Below are positions 26,270 to 36,006 of a stretch of DNA of 64,000 bases, piece by piece (position 1 is the first letter of the stretch; every line of letters starts with the position of its first letter). Position numbers and translations under genes: made by a program. Source of the DNA: Nitrospirota bacterium (lineage in GTDB: Bacteria > Nitrospirota > Nitrospiria > Nitrospirales > Nitrospiraceae); the NCBI GenBank assembly GCA_018971525.1, contig JAGXAR010000001.1:1-64000 (forward strand), in the 5' to 3' direction. Below the pieces are notes generated by a model, which saw nothing but the letters and a program-made list of their open reading frames with translations, ran no database searches and was not told the DNA's origin.

Positions 26270-29200
26270 GCCGGGCTCGTGTCTATGGCTTCGCGAGTCG
26301 TTGTCGGGGAACTGCGTTCCCCGAGCCGCCGTGCCAGGCGGTCGAATGCGAGGTATACCACCGGTGTCGTGTAGAGGGTCAATATCTGACTGACAATCAG
26401 CCCGCCGACAATGGCGATGCCGAGCGGGCGCCGGAGTTCCGATCCCACGCCCGTACTCATTGCCAGCGGCAACGCGCCAAGCAGCGCCGCCATCGTCGTC
26501 ATCATGATCGGCCGGAACCGCAGCAGACAGGCCTCATAGATCGCCGCCTCCGGCCGCTTCCCTTCCGTCCGCTCCGCCTCCAGCGCAAAGTCGATCATCA
26601 TGATGGCGTTTTTCTTGACGATGCCGATTAACAGAATGATGCCGATCAAGGCGATCACGCTGAACTCGGTCCGGAAGAGCATCAGCGCGAGGAGCGCCCC
26701 GACTCCCGCGGACGGCAGCGTGGAGAGGATCGTCAGGGGATGGATATAGCTCTCATACAGAATCCCGAGCACGATGTAGACCGTGACGAGCGCTGCAAGA
26801 ATCAGCCACGGCTGGTTCTCCAGCGAGGACTGGAAGGCTTGGGCTGTTCCCTGAAAACTCCCCCGGATGCTGGGCGGCAGGTCGATCTCCTGTGCAGCCC
26901 GCCCGATCGCCGCCACTGCATCGCCGAGCGACTCGCCCGGCGCGAGATTGAACGAGAGCGTGACGGCGGGGAACTGCCCCTGACGGCTCACCGCCAGCGG
27001 CGTGGTCGTTTCTGTGACCTGCGTGAACACATTCAACGGCACCTGACCTCCGCCGAAGGACCGGACATCCAGGAACTGCAATGATTGTGGACCCTGCTGA
27101 AACTCGGGCATCACTTCCAGCACGACACGATACTGGTTCAACTGGGTAAACATCGTGGACACCTGCCGCTGGCCGAACGCGTCGTACAGGGTGTCGACAA
27201 TAAGCTGTGGACTGATGCCCATGCGCGATGCCGTGTTGCGGTCGATGACCAGCATGGACGCCAGCCCCCGGTCCTGTTGATCGCTGCTCACGTCGCGCAG
27301 CTCGGGAAGCGTCTGCAAGACCTCGACGAACTTGGGCGCCCACCGGTTCAGCTCCTCGGGATCCGCATCTTCGAGAGCGTACTGGTACTGCGTCCGGCTC
27401 ACGCGATCCTCCACCGTGAGATCCTGCACCGGCTGCATGAACAAGGCGATCCCTTCGACCGTCGCCAGTTGCGATTGCAGGCGGCGGATGACGTCGCCGG
27501 CACTGATCCTCCGCTCGGCGAGGGGCTTCAAGTTGATTTGGATGCGCCCGCTGTTGAGTGTGCTGTTGGTGCCGTCCACCCCGATGAACGAGGAGAGACT
27601 TGCGACGGCAGGATCGGTCAGAATCGCTCCGGCCAGAGCCTGCTGCCGCTTGACCATCGCCGGGAACGAGATCGACTGGGGGGCCTCGGAGATCCCCATG
27701 ATCACACCCGTATCCTGAGTAGGAAAGAAACCCTTGGGCACGACGACATAGAGCAGCAGGGTGAGGATCAACGTGCCCACCGCCACGACCAGCGTGGCCG
27801 GTTGATGGTTCAACACCCATCGCAAGGTCCTGCCGTAGGCCGCGAGGGTCCGGTCGAATAGGTCTTGGGAAACGCGATAGAACCGGCCTTGCTCCGCCTT
27901 CGTGGTATGGCGAAGCAGCCTGGCGCACATCATCGGCGTCAGCGTCAGCGAGACCCCGGCCGAGATGAGGATCGTGACGCTGAGGGTGAGGGCGAACTCG
28001 CGGAACAACCGGCCCACTACGTCGCCCATGAACAGGAGCGGAATCAAGACGGCGATGAGCGAAATCGTCAGGGAGAGGATGGTGAACGCGATCTGCTTGG
28101 ATCCCTTGAGCGCTGCCTCCAGCGGCGAGTCGCCTTTCTCGATGTACCGCGAGATGTTCTCGATCATCACGATCGCATCGTCCACTACGAAACCGGTCGA
28201 GATCGTGAGCGCCATCAACGTCAGGTTGTTCAAGCTGAACCCCATCAGATACATGACCCCGAAGGTGCCGACCAACGACAACGGCACGGCCGCGGCAGGA
28301 ATGACGGTGGAGGACAGGGTGCGGAGGAACAAAAAGATCACCATGATCACTAAGGCCACCGCCAACATCAGCTCAAACTGCACGTCCCGGACCGATGCCC
28401 GGATGGAGATCGTGCGGTCGGTCAGCACGGTGACCTGGACGGACGACGGCAGGGCACTTTGCAACTGTGGCAGCAGTTTCTTGATGCGGTCCACGACGTC
28501 GATGACATTGGCGCCCGGCTGCCGTTGAATGTTGACGATCACCGCCGGGTCTTCATTCATCCACGCCGCCTGCTTGACGTTCTCCACATCGTCGATCACA
28601 TCGGCGACGTCCGACAAATGCACCGGCGCTCCGTTGCGATAGGTGACGATCAGCGGCTGATATTCTTTGCTCGAGAGCAGCTGATCCGTCGCATTGATAA
28701 TGGAGGCCCGCTTCGGGCCGTCGAAGGCGCCCTTCGCTTGATTGACGTTCGCGGCGGCCACGACGACGCGCAGATCCTCCAGCGTGAGCCCGTAGGCCGA
28801 CAAGGCTCTCGGATTCGCCTGAATCCGTATGGCTGGCCGCTGCCCGCCGCTGATGCTCACGAGCCCGACGCCGGACAATTGCGAAATCTTCTGGGCGAAC
28901 CGGGTTTCAGCGAGATCTTCCACCTGGGACAGAGGCAGAGTGCGCGACGTCAGCGCCAGAGTCAGGATCGGCGCGTCCGCCGGGTTGACCTTGCTATAGA
29001 CGGGCGGGCTCGGCAGATCGCGCGGCAAAAATGTGGAGGCCCCATTGATGGCGGCCTGCACCTCCTGTTCGGCGACGTCCAGGTCGAGTTCCAAACTAAA
29101 TTGCAGCGTGATGACCGAACTGCCGCCGGAACTGGTGGAGGTCATCTGGTTCAGCCCGGGCATCTGCCCGAACTGGCGCTCCAATGGCGCGGTGACGGAG

Positions 29201-29382
29201 GAAGCCATCACGTCCGGACTCGCACCAGGATAGAAACTGAGCACCTGAATGGTCGGGTAATCGACTTGGGGAAGTGCGGAAACCGGCAGCTGACGATACG
29301 CGATGAAACCGGCGAGCAGAATGGCGGCCATGGATAAGGCCGTCGCGACCGGACGCAGGATGAACAGACGGGACGGATTCAC
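26266..29382 (-). CDS. RND efflux pump inner-membrane subunit, MdtB-like
   Basis: A 1038-residue HAE1-family RND transporter beginning [16 protein letters not shown], the MdtB/MuxB pattern. The Asp pair lies in [17 protein letters not shown], and [20 protein letters not shown] and [19 protein letters not shown] are conserved. It overlaps the membrane-fusion-protein gene upstream and its paralogue downstream by four bases each, which implies fixed stoichiometry by coupled translation. It should form the heterotrimeric proton-driven pump with the MdtC-like subunit. Confidence 0.92.
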   Translation of the reverse strand: MNPSRLFILRPVATALSMAAILLAGFIAYRQLPVSALPQVDYPTIQVLSFYPGASPDVMASSVTAPLERQFGQMPGLNQMTSTSSGGSSVITLQFSLELDLDVAEQEVQAAINGASTFLPRDLPSPPVYSKVNPADAPILTLALTSRTLPLSQVEDLAETRFAQKISQLSGVGLVSISGGQRPAIRIQANPRALSAYGLTLEDLRVVVAAANVNQAKGAFDGPKRASIINATDQLLSSKEYQPLIVTYRNGAPVHLSDVADVIDDVENVKQAAWMNEDPAVIVNIQRQPGANVIDVVDRIKKLLPQLQSALPSSVQVTVLTDRTISIRASVRDVQFELMLAVALVIMVIFLFLRTLSSTVIPAAAVPLSLVGTFGVMYLMGFSLNNLTLMALTISTGFVVDDAIVMIENISRYIEKGDSPLEAALKGSKQIAFTILSLTISLIAVLIPLLFMGDVVGRLFREFALTLSVTILISAGVSLTLTPMMCARLLRHTTKAEQGRFYRVSQDLFDRTLAAYGRTLRWVLNHQPATLVVAVGTLILTLLLYVVVPKGFFPTQDTGVIMGISEAPQSISFPAMVKRQQALAGAILTDPAVASLSSFIGVDGTNSTLNSGRIQINLKPLAERRISAGDVIRRLQSQLATVEGIALFMQPVQDLTVEDRVSRTQYQYALEDADPEELNRWAPKFVEVLQTLPELRDVSSDQQDRGLASMLVIDRNTASRMGISPQLIVDTLYDAFGQRQVSTMFTQLNQYRVVLEVMPEFQQGPQSLQFLDVRSFGGGQVPLNVFTQVTETTTPLAVSRQGQFPAVTLSFNLAPGESLGDAVAAIGRAAQEIDLPPSIRGSFQGTAQAFQSSLENQPWLILAALVTVYIVLGILYESYIHPLTILSTLPSAGVGALLALMLFRTEFSVIALIGIILLIGIVKKNAIMMIDFALEAERTEGKRPEAAIYEACLLRFRPIMMTTMAALLGALPLAMSTGVGSELRRPLGIAIVGGLIVSQILTLYTTPVVYLAFDRLARRLGERSSPTTTREAIDTSPA

Positions 29383-30617
29383 GACCGCGTTCCTTTCCGC
29401 GGCGTATCGGCGCCTGTCGACGGCTGGCCGGTTCCCTTCGAGGACTCGCCATTCTGATTGCGGATGTCTACCTTGCTGCCTTCCCGTAACTTTTCGGTGC
29501 CATCCACCACGACGAGCTCATCGGGAGACAGACCGGTGTCGATGGACGCCTCCTCCCCATGGCTCACCCCGACCGTGACGGGCCGCACGCCTACCGTCCG
29601 GTCGGCGTTCACCACGTACACGAATGTCCCCTTCGGCCCTCGTTGCACGGCGGCAGACGGCACGACCGTAGTCCCGCGCTTGATGTCCAACAGCAAGCGC
29701 GCGTTGACGAACTGATTGGGGAACAATTCACTGTCGTCGTTGGGGAAGACCGCCTTCAGCCGTACGGTGCCGGTGTTCGGATCGATCTGGTTGTCCACCG
29801 TCAGCAACGTTCCTGTGGCGAGTTTTCGCTTCTGCTCCCGATCAAAGGCCTCGACCGTCAACGGTTCCCCGGTTTTGAGCTTGTCGAGCACGGCGGGGAG
29901 ACTGTCTTCGGCAATGGTGAATACCACCGTAATCGGTTGAAGTTGGGTGATGACCAGCAGCCCATTGGCATCGTTCGCACGGACCAGGTTGCCTTGATCC
30001 ACGAGGCGCAACCCGATGCGCCCGTTAATGGGAGCGGTGATGCGGGAGTATGTGATCTGCAGCTTGGCGTTGTCGATCTGCCCCTGATCGGCCTGGACCA
30101 TGCCTTCAAGCTGGCGAACCAACGCCTCCTGGGTATCGAGTTGCTGTTTGGGAATAAAGCCCTGCTGCAACAGTCCGCGATATCGCTTGAGGTCGAGCTG
30201 GGCATTGGTCAGCTGCGACCGGTCACGCGCCATCTGTCCCTCGGCCTGGGTCAATTGCACCTGAAAGGGACGCGGATCGATTTCGGCCAGCAGGTCTCCG
30301 CTGCGCACAAGCTGGCCTTCCTTGAACCGCACCTGCATCAGTTGCCCGTCGACGCGACTCCTCACAGTCACGGTATTGAGCGGGACGACGGACCCGAGTC
30401 CGTTGAGATAGACGCCGATGTCTCCTGTTTTCGCCGCCGCGGCCACAACCGGCACGGTCCTCGCTGCCTGGGGGTTCTGCCCTTGGCCGGCGGCGCGTAA
30501 TGAGGTCTCGTCGGACTTGGTCAACAGAGCGTATCCGCCGATGGCGAGGACACAAGCCGCGAATAACCCGAGCAACCAGCGCTTGAGCAACTTCGCGAAA
30601 CCAATAGACTCTGGCAT
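29379..30617 (-). CDS. Efflux membrane-fusion protein, MdtA-like
   Basis: A 412-residue periplasmic adaptor with an N-terminal anchor (residues 13-31). Order of domains: lipoyl half ([19 protein letters not shown]), alpha-hairpin ([20 protein letters not shown]), second lipoyl half ([20 protein letters not shown]), beta barrel and membrane-proximal domain ([17 protein letters not shown]). It bridges the RND trimer to an outer-membrane channel, for which no gene lies in this operon. GGAAGGACG precedes the ATG. It is followed by both RND subunits with four-base overlaps. Confidence 0.92.
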   Translation of the reverse strand: MPESIGFAKLLKRWLLGLFAACVLAIGGYALLTKSDETSLRAAGQGQNPQAARTVPVVAAAAKTGDIGVYLNGLGSVVPLNTVTVRSRVDGQLMQVRFKEGQLVRSGDLLAEIDPRPFQVQLTQAEGQMARDRSQLTNAQLDLKRYRGLLQQGFIPKQQLDTQEALVRQLEGMVQADQGQIDNAKLQITYSRITAPINGRIGLRLVDQGNLVRANDANGLLVITQLQPITVVFTIAEDSLPAVLDKLKTGEPLTVEAFDREQKRKLATGTLLTVDNQIDPNTGTVRLKAVFPNDDSELFPNQFVNARLLLDIKRGTTVVPSAAVQRGPKGTFVYVVNADRTVGVRPVTVGVSHGEEASIDTGLSPDELVVVDGTEKLREGSKVDIRNQNGESSKGTGQPSTGADTPRKGTRS

Positions 30618-30703
30618 ATCGTCCTTCCCGGATTCTTACTTACATGTCGTCCACGCAGGCTATGACCCACTCATCACACCAACCGGCCGAATTCCTGCCT
30701 CTA

Positions 30704-31117
30704 TCATTTCATCCGTTCCTGGGCGGCTCGCAAGTAGTCGTGCGAGACCTGCCAGTGCCGTTGGAGTTTGGCATAGAGATCATCCAGCTCTTCTTGCTGT
30801 TCCACGGACAACTTGGTCTTCATCTCGGCCATCCCTTTGGTCAGAGCCTGTTCGACTTCCGGCTGAAGCAAGAAGCGCAATTGTAAGATTTCCACATGAG
30901 TCCGGCTGACAATCGGCTCGATGTCGGCTTGTTGTGCCGGCGTCAAGGCCAACTCGCTGGTGAGACGCTTCATGATTCGGTCGTGTTTCGCGGCAGGACC
31001 TCGCTCCCATCGATGTTCCTGCTCGTATTGATGATAGAGGGTCGCTCCGGCGATGCCTGTCAGCGCTCCCGCGAGGAACAATACCGCAAGTCCAACCCAC
31101 AATTTCCCTGGTGTCAT
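30704..31117 (-). CDS. Spy/CnrX-like periplasmic metal or stress sensor
   Basis: A 137-residue protein from the ATG at 31117, which is correctly spaced after GGAGGAGG. One N-terminal helix (WVGLAVLFLAGALTGIAGAT) anchors a periplasmic helical domain with the pattern of CnrX/ZraP/Spy proteins: LALTPAQQADIEPIVSRTH and SVEQQEELDDLYAKL. Several His lie near the membrane (YHQYEQEHRW), where CnrX-type sensors bind metals. It sits between the anti-sigma-like gene and the pump genes, as in cnrYXH-type loci, which suggests it senses the inducing signal. Confidence 0.78.
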   Translation of the reverse strand: MTPGKLWVGLAVLFLAGALTGIAGATLYHQYEQEHRWERGPAAKHDRIMKRLTSELALTPAQQADIEPIVSRTHVEILQLRFLLQPEVEQALTKGMAEMKTKLSVEQQEELDDLYAKLQRHWQVSHDYLRAAQERMK

Positions 31118-31144
31118 GACAGGTTCCTCCTCCATACGTCCGAC

Positions 31145-31462
31145 TTACTCACCGAACGGGACTACCATATCGGCCTCATTCGACAGCAATGCGGTAAGTT
31201 CGACTGCATCCCGATTGGTGTAGAGCAACACGGAGCCAGTGAACACCAGGGCCAGTACGGCGGCCACTGCAGCGGTTCTCCACACAAGCCGATCGAGTCC
31301 CGGAAACATCATCGATTGGCCGTGCCCTGAGGATTCGCGGCGGATGTCCCGCATGACACGGAGGGCCCAGTCGGCACCGAGCGAAGGCTCTTGGCGCGAT
31401 CGATGGGCCTCCGTCAACGCGCGCTCTACCTTCTTGAGATTTTCATCATTGAGTCGTGTCAT
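31145..31462 (-). CDS. Probable anti-sigma factor, single membrane span
   Basis: A 105-residue protein with a cytoplasmic helical N-terminus (RLNDENLKKVERALTEAHRS), one membrane helix at about 61-80 (WRTAAVAAVLALVFTGSVLLY) and a short periplasmic tail. It overlaps the sigma-factor gene by 17 bp, the usual coupling of a sigma factor with its anti-sigma factor. It has no zinc-binding HxxxCxxC motif, so it would be of the CnrY-like small type. The assignment rests on position and topology. Confidence 0.65.
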   Translation of the reverse strand: MTRLNDENLKKVERALTEAHRSRQEPSLGADWALRVMRDIRRESSGHGQSMMFPGLDRLVWRTAAVAAVLALVFTGSVLLYTNRDAVELTALLSNEADMVVPFGE

Positions 31463-32198
31463 CTTCCTGCCGCTTCCTTTCGAGTAATAGTTTGCGAAGC
31501 ATGTGCCGGGCTCGATGCGCTCGCACCTTCACGTTGACCACGCTCCACCCCAGCAGGCCTGCCGCATCGCGAACGGAATAGCCGTCAAGATGGACCAGCG
31601 TCAGCACGAGGCGGTTTTCAGCCGAGAGACAACCCAATGCCCATTGCAGCAGCTCCGCCGCCTCCTGTCGCCTGGCCTGCTCACGAAATTGCTCGTCGGA
31701 TTCCGCCGCCAGCACATGGTCCATCCAGGCCTGGTGCTCCGTGGTCATGGCGCTCACCGGCAGTTCCTCCCGCCGCCTTGCACGCCAGAAGTCATAGCAC
31801 GTGCGGACCGCGATGCCGGACAACCAATGTTCGAACGGGGTCTGCCCGGAAAAGCTGGACAAGCTGGTGTAGGCCCGGACAAAGACATCATGCGCGACCT
31901 CCGCCACATGGTCGGACGGCACATGCCGATTCGTAATCCTCGTCACATGCTGCTGATACCGGGCGATCAGCTCCGCAAAACGGTCGATCTCTCCCTGCAA
32001 CACCCGCCGGATAATCTCAAGATCATCGGACACCAGAGTCTGCACTCCCATGAGGCTGGGACCATCCGCCGCCGCATGCCCGCATGTCGCATCATACCCC
32101 ATCCGCGGACGTGACCACACCAGATCCCGAGTGGACACTCGCCGTGCGGTCACGCCACCCCGTGGCTTAACTGGTCTGTAGACTTCTCTCAGCATCAC
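31446..32198 (-). CDS. ECF-family RNA polymerase sigma factor
   Basis: Region 2 is visible at DLEIIRRVLQGEIDRFAELI and VAEVAHDVFVRAYTSLSSF, with the -10-recognition segment TPFEHWLSGIAVRTCYDFWR. Region 4 follows with ALGCLSAENRLVLTLVHLDG and WSVVNVKVRAHRARHMLRKLL. The frame allows 250 residues, but conserved sequence begins near MGVQTLVSDD (ATG at 32051), so the true start may be there or at 32102. The 5' part otherwise overlaps the Spy-like gene. It likely directs transcription of this operon, including the pump, in response to an envelope signal. Confidence 0.85.
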   Translation of the reverse strand: MMLREVYRPVKPRGGVTARRVSTRDLVWSRPRMGYDATCGHAAADGPSLMGVQTLVSDDLEIIRRVLQGEIDRFAELIARYQQHVTRITNRHVPSDHVAEVAHDVFVRAYTSLSSFSGQTPFEHWLSGIAVRTCYDFWRARRREELPVSAMTTEHQAWMDHVLAAESDEQFREQARRQEAAELLQWALGCLSAENRLVLTLVHLDGYSVRDAAGLLGWSVVNVKVRAHRARHMLRKLLLERKRQEDDTTQ

Positions 32199-32784
32199 GT
32201 GGCGTACTCTCCGATGCCGGAGTCATCCCCCCGGCCGTCTGTTCGTGATCAGCCGCATCCACCCCCTGGCTGCTGAACATGCGTGCGCGATGCATCTGTC
32301 GCATCTGGTCACGAATGGCTTTCTGTTTTTCACGCTGTTCGGGGGTCAGCACTGCGTAGAGATCGCGCTTGGCTTTGATCCCCATGAAACTCAGCTTGGC
32401 TTCGAACGATTCACGCTCCTTGATCTTGGCTTCGATGACGGACAGCTCCGTCTTCTCATCCGCCACGAGCGCCCTGAGCTCCCGTTCCGCCACCTCGACA
32501 TCCGCATGAGTCCGGATCTGCGCGCGGTCCTGGTCAAGAGCGAGGGCCTTCAGCTTGGTGACTTGGTCGTCCGTCAGAGCGAGGTCCTGCTGATGCCTTA
32601 GGAGGTTTCGAAGGACGTGTGACGTCATGCCTCCGTGACCCGCCATGCCGTGGCGAGCCATGCCGAACGCATGGCCGCCCGCCCTGCAAGCCGAGCCCCC
32701 GTCCGCCCGGGCGGATGGAATGGTTATTCCCAACAGGGCCGTTCCCACCGCAACCACGAGAAGCGTTTTCATCCCGCTATTCAT
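32167..32784 (-). CDS. Spy/CpxP-like LTxxQ periplasmic protein
   Basis: A 205-residue protein starting MNSGMKTLL; AAGGAGG lies six bases before this ATG, whereas the longer reading from 32844 has no support. The signal peptide ends near SARADG. The mature protein is His/Gly-rich at first (AFGMARHGMAGHGGM), then helical with the LTxxQ-type motifs LTDDQVTKLKALALDQDRA and LTPEQREKQKAIRDQMRQMH. The family are envelope-stress chaperones or metal-binding repressors such as Spy, CpxP and ZraP. As the first gene of the operon it may be the most induced product and a feedback sensor. Confidence 0.8.
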   Translation of the reverse strand: MNSGMKTLLVVAVGTALLGITIPSARADGGSACRAGGHAFGMARHGMAGHGGMTSHVLRNLLRHQQDLALTDDQVTKLKALALDQDRAQIRTHADVEVAERELRALVADEKTELSVIEAKIKERESFEAKLSFMGIKAKRDLYAVLTPEQREKQKAIRDQMRQMHRARMFSSQGVDAADHEQTAGGMTPASESTPRDAERSLQTS

Positions 32785-33044
32785 AGAAACCTCCTTGGTG
32801 AAAGAGAGTGCCTTGTGGACCGACTCGAGGTGTTGCGATTTCACCCCTTCATCTACCTAGTCGCTCCGCCAAGCGGAAAGGTTACATGCACAGCCAGGGG
32901 GGAGGGCAGTGAGGTGTTCGTCCAGACGAGGCTGCGCCCGTGGCGCACATGTCGAGAAGGTGAAGGCCGCTTCAGTACTTGAATAGAACGAATGCGAGGC
33001 GAGATGCGGATTTCACCGACATAAACCGGCGTGGGAGTGACGTT

Positions 33045-33480
33045 CTGCTACTTTCTCGTTAAGGGGCCGGCTGGATCTGTCCCCGGTTGCGCGCATCGAC
33101 CGAGCGGTGTTTCTCTGCTCTTTACCCGTATCCAGCGAGGCAGCTGGTGTGGTCTCCATTGCGCGCACCAAGCGACCACAGCTTCATCGTGGGGGCTCTG
33201 CGAGCATGGAGACCATGCCAGCTGTCTCGCCACTCCCCTTCCCGGCTCGCTCGTTCCTCTCCTCTGGGGGACTGCCTGGTTGGTGTCCCACTGCGCGCGT
33301 CCAACGAGGGCCTTCCGAGGCCGCGCGTTGCGCGAGCACAAAATTCAATGATCCCTCCAAGCTCGCTCGCTTTTCTCCTCAAGGGGAGGTTTGGATCTAT
33401 CCCCTAGTACGCGCATCGACCGAGCACATTCTGATCGTGCGCGGTCTGCGAGCAGGGGGGGGGATAGGCCAGACTGCCCC
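33045..33480. repeat. Degenerate intergenic repeat array, copy 2
   Basis: Four or more copies of the unit described at 1850-2330, with the blocks TTGCGCGCA, AGCGACCACAGCTTCATCG, CTGCGAGCA, CAAGCTCGCTCG and CGAGCACATTCTGATCGTG. One copy carries a perfect-looking GGCCTTCCGAGGCC palindrome (33308-33321). The array ends exactly at the stop codon of the leftward zinc-ribbon gene. There is no fixed spacer and repeats are imperfect, so it is not a CRISPR array. Between 32785 and 33045 I see no gene. Confidence 0.7.
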
Positions 33481-33843
33481 TCATGTTTCCATCATTTCCA
33501 ATCGCGCATCGAATTCATGCCCGCAGGCCGTGCAACGGATGCAATCCGACTCGACCGTCAACTCGTCCGCCCGGATCCCCATCCCCCCACAATCGAGGCA
33601 CCGGGCGAGGTGGACCCTCTGATTGTCCACGGTTTCGTATTGCGTGCCGCGGAAACAATAGACCGGCTTCCCGTCAAGCAGCCACGGGTTCCCCGCATTG
33701 TCGACCACCGGCAACGTCAGATAATGATGGTTCACGTAGTCTTCAAGTTCCTGCCGGCTGGCGAACCCTTCCTTAATCAGCTTTCCCCCCACCACCTCGT
33801 AGAGCTTGTTCTCTTTCACGATTGCCTTTGTCGGACCCATCAT
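33481..33843 (-). CDS. Zinc-ribbon protein
   Basis: A 120-residue protein starting MMGPTKAIV after GGGGAGG. The N-terminal half (KLYEVVGGKLIKEGFASRQELEDYV) looks like a small alpha/beta fold. The C-terminal part has two CxxC knuckles (CLDC and CTAC, the second in IRCTACGHEFD), with another Cys in VESDCIRC, and so a zinc ribbon. The longer frame from 33948 lacks a ribosome site. Its function is unknown; nucleic-acid or protein binding is likely. The stop codon is the last unique sequence before the repeat array. Confidence 0.68.
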   Translation of the reverse strand: MMGPTKAIVKENKLYEVVGGKLIKEGFASRQELEDYVNHHYLTLPVVDNAGNPWLLDGKPVYCFRGTQYETVDNQRVHLARCLDCGGMGIRADELTVESDCIRCTACGHEFDARLEMMET

Positions 33844-33974
33844 GCACCTCCCCTTCTGATAAGAGCGTATGACTGATGGCATATGGCACAAACAAGAAGC
33901 GTCTCTCGTGAAGCGCATCTTGTGCCTCGCTGAATAATTGCGCTTCACGCTTCAGAACGACGATCGACGTGTTG

Positions 33975-34748
33975 TTAGACGACACCCGAGTAGTATCGGA
34001 GAATGTTGCTCACGGAAATTACGCCGATGATCGCCCCATCTTGCGTCACGGCCAGATGCCGGGTGGCCTGCTCCTTCATCAGGCGCACTGCGTCGATAAT
34101 CGGCCGATCACCTGCAATGGCCACCACCGGCGTCCGCATACAGGTTTTGACAACGGTCGTATTGGGATCCAGCCCCTTGCCCACCACCTCGCTGGCCAGG
34201 ATAGAATCTGTGATGAATCCCACATAGGACTGCTGATCCGTCACGAGGAGCGAGCCCAGCTTCCATTGCTGCATCAGCCGCCCCGCTTCTCGCAGGCTGG
34301 CATCATGAGACACATTCCGAATTTCGAAGGACATGTGTTCGGCAACCTGAGGGCCGGTGAGGACCTGACGGCCAGTCTTGTGTTTTTTGGGTTCGTCGGA
34401 CCGGCGCGCCTCCAGTTCCGAGATGCAGGTTTCCAATACCCGGCTTCGTTGCAAGAGACTTTGGCGCAGGCTGTCCATGCCCGTGCCTTCCGGCGCCTCG
34501 TCCGGCATATTCACTAATCCCGCGGCCTCGCCCAACTCTGCATATTCATAGGCCTCCAACAACTCGGACGTCTCCCCCAGCAGATCGGCGATGAGGCGCT
34601 CTGTTTCCAGGTCGAACTCTTCCAAGCTGCGGGTGGGTTTGCCCTTGCCCAGGTAGGGGGCGAAGTCGGCGAGCTGCTTTCGCAGCCGCTCGATGCTGCG
34701 GTCAAGAGAGACCCTTGGCTTCTTGAGAGTGGTGCGCGTCGTATCCAT
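33975..34748 (-). CDS. CBS-pair protein with helical N-terminal domain
   Basis: A 257-residue protein. Residues 1-115 are helical and charged (SLDRSIERLRKQLADF, ERLIADLLGETSELLEAYEYAEL), probably a coiled-coil interaction domain. Residues 130-255 form a CBS pair: VAEHMSFEIRNVSHDASL with GSLLVTDQQSYVGFITDSI, and VKTCMRTPVVAIAGDRPII with RHLAVTQDGAIIGVISVSN. It likely senses adenine nucleotides and passes the signal through the N-terminal helices. It is the second CBS protein in the window and differs from the one at 19564 by this extra domain. Confidence 0.85.
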   Translation of the reverse strand: MDTTRTTLKKPRVSLDRSIERLRKQLADFAPYLGKGKPTRSLEEFDLETERLIADLLGETSELLEAYEYAELGEAAGLVNMPDEAPEGTGMDSLRQSLLQRSRVLETCISELEARRSDEPKKHKTGRQVLTGPQVAEHMSFEIRNVSHDASLREAGRLMQQWKLGSLLVTDQQSYVGFITDSILASEVVGKGLDPNTTVVKTCMRTPVVAIAGDRPIIDAVRLMKEQATRHLAVTQDGAIIGVISVSNILRYYSGVV

Positions 34749-34872
34749 GGCACCTCCTATGATGATAGCGGGGATGGCCGATCTTACCCCTGTCGGATCA
34801 GCAAGGGCAAGCGGCGACAGGAAGAACTGCTTTCTAAGGAGAAAGATCGACTGCCAGTCGCGGTGGGATGCC

Positions 34873-35018
34873 AGCCCGGCTTATTCACGAGGGTTCGTGA
34901 CGAAACCGCCGAGACGCTCCGCGAGACGAACGACGAGCCCGCCCGCCTCGTCGCGGCCAGGCTTGTCGCAGCGGAGTGGCGGCGATTGCAGTAGAAGCCT
35001 TCGTGAATAACGCGGGCT
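34873..35018. mobile_element. MITE-like element with TTATTCACGA inverted ends
   Basis: The left end AGCCCGGCTTATTCACGAGGG mirrors the right end CTTCGTGAATAACGCGGGCT, giving imperfect terminal inverted repeats of about 21 bp around an internally palindromic core; total length is 146 bp and there is no coding capacity. Its last bases form part of the TAG stop codon of the leftward PilZ-like gene, so the insertion sets the end of that gene. Confidence 0.65.
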
Positions 35019-35463
35019 AGAACGACAGATAGTGACAGGGGCCGAATGTCCGCCGACAGCCAACCAGGTACAGATGCCCGAGTGACTCCACCTGAACGGG
35101 CCTGGCCCAGCGGGCTTCAAAAACATTCGCGGTCCGGCTCCATCTGGAGCGGGGGGTATACACTTCGATCAACTGCTCCACGCGCGGGGCCTGGCCCATG
35201 AGGAGGAGCATCCCTTCCGCACTGCGATTGAGTGCGAAGGCCACTCCGTGATCGATGAGGACCGACTCTTTCTCAACTGCCGAGAGCATGTCATACGAAC
35301 ACTTGCACCGATACTCCGTGCGCGCTTCACACCGGCGCTCCGGGATGGTCGTAGCAGGCATTTCGGCAGACGCTTGGTCAACGTCTGTATTTCCTACGCT
35401 CTGTTCCTGCAGTGTGGGCGCTACGCAGTGGGAGAGTATTTCTTCGAGGGCGTGCTTCGCCAT
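35017..35463 (-). CDS. PilZ-like domain protein
   Basis: A 148-residue protein with GGAGG before the ATG. The PilZ-like region (about 43-140) has an Arg-rich entry (ERRCEARTEYRCKCSYDML) and NRSAEGMLLLM in the position of the D/N-x-S-x-x-G motif, so cyclic-di-GMP binding is possible though the match is weak. A beta-rich C-terminus follows (FEARWARPVQVES, LYLVGCRRTFG). The stop codon is shared with a MITE-like element, so the original C-terminus may have been longer. Confidence 0.65.
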   Translation of the reverse strand: MAKHALEEILSHCVAPTLQEQSVGNTDVDQASAEMPATTIPERRCEARTEYRCKCSYDMLSAVEKESVLIDHGVAFALNRSAEGMLLLMGQAPRVEQLIEVYTPRSRWSRTANVFEARWARPVQVESLGHLYLVGCRRTFGPCHYLSF

Positions 35464-35615
35464 GAATAGGCCTCCAGTCTCATCGAGTGAGGTGATCTCC
35501 CAGCAGGATACCGAAAGAGTCCGCCGGCGTTATTGGAAGGTTACGGCTGAGGCCAAGGCTGAGAGGAAGTAAGCCAGGTCATCGCTCACCCTTAACCTCG
35601 ACCTCAGCCTACCCT

Positions 35616-35707
35616 TTGAGCATCCTGCGGGGTCGTGTCCTGTTTTCTTAGACATGCGGACCACCGGAAGTCCGGCAGGCCGGCATCGTTTCCCGCAGCC
35701 TGCTAGA
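35616..35707. repeat. Short dispersed element, copy 2
   Basis: Matches 5874-5965 over its whole length: TTGAGCATCC at the start, TCCTGTT, TTAGAC, CCACCG and CCGCAGCC near the end. It lies in the gap between the two PilZ-like genes, where I see no convincing protein gene (35464-36006). A purine/pyrimidine-biased stretch with repeated TTAACC/GACCTCAGCC units precedes it. Confidence 0.6.
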
Positions 35708-36006
35708 ATTCCATGGAGGAAGAAAGCAAACGTCGTACCACACAGGAAAGAGAACTGAAACCGTCGTTATGGAGTGTTTCGCCGGACTGCATCCCCTCTC
35801 TATCATCAAACGGCATGTCCCGATGAAGGGAATCGAGTCCACCCTTCGAGAACAGAATCCCTGTATCCCATCGATTTCACGAATGTCTTGCTGCTGTAGC
35901 CAATGACCTACAGTGGCAGGAGGATTCCTTCACGCCGAACCTCGTTGTCATGAGAGACGGAGACGTAGCAGTCAGGTGCTGCGAGACTAGCAGAGTGGCG
36001 CAGGCG

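Noticed and set aside
26753-27928. A 391-codon frame within the MdtB-like gene
   Set aside because: Same reason as for the MdtC-like shadow frame: no motif, no ribosome site, and the RND frame is fully conserved.
33045-33480. A CRISPR-like array
   Set aside because: Units are imperfect, of varying length and mosaic, with no regular unique spacers and no cas genes in the window.
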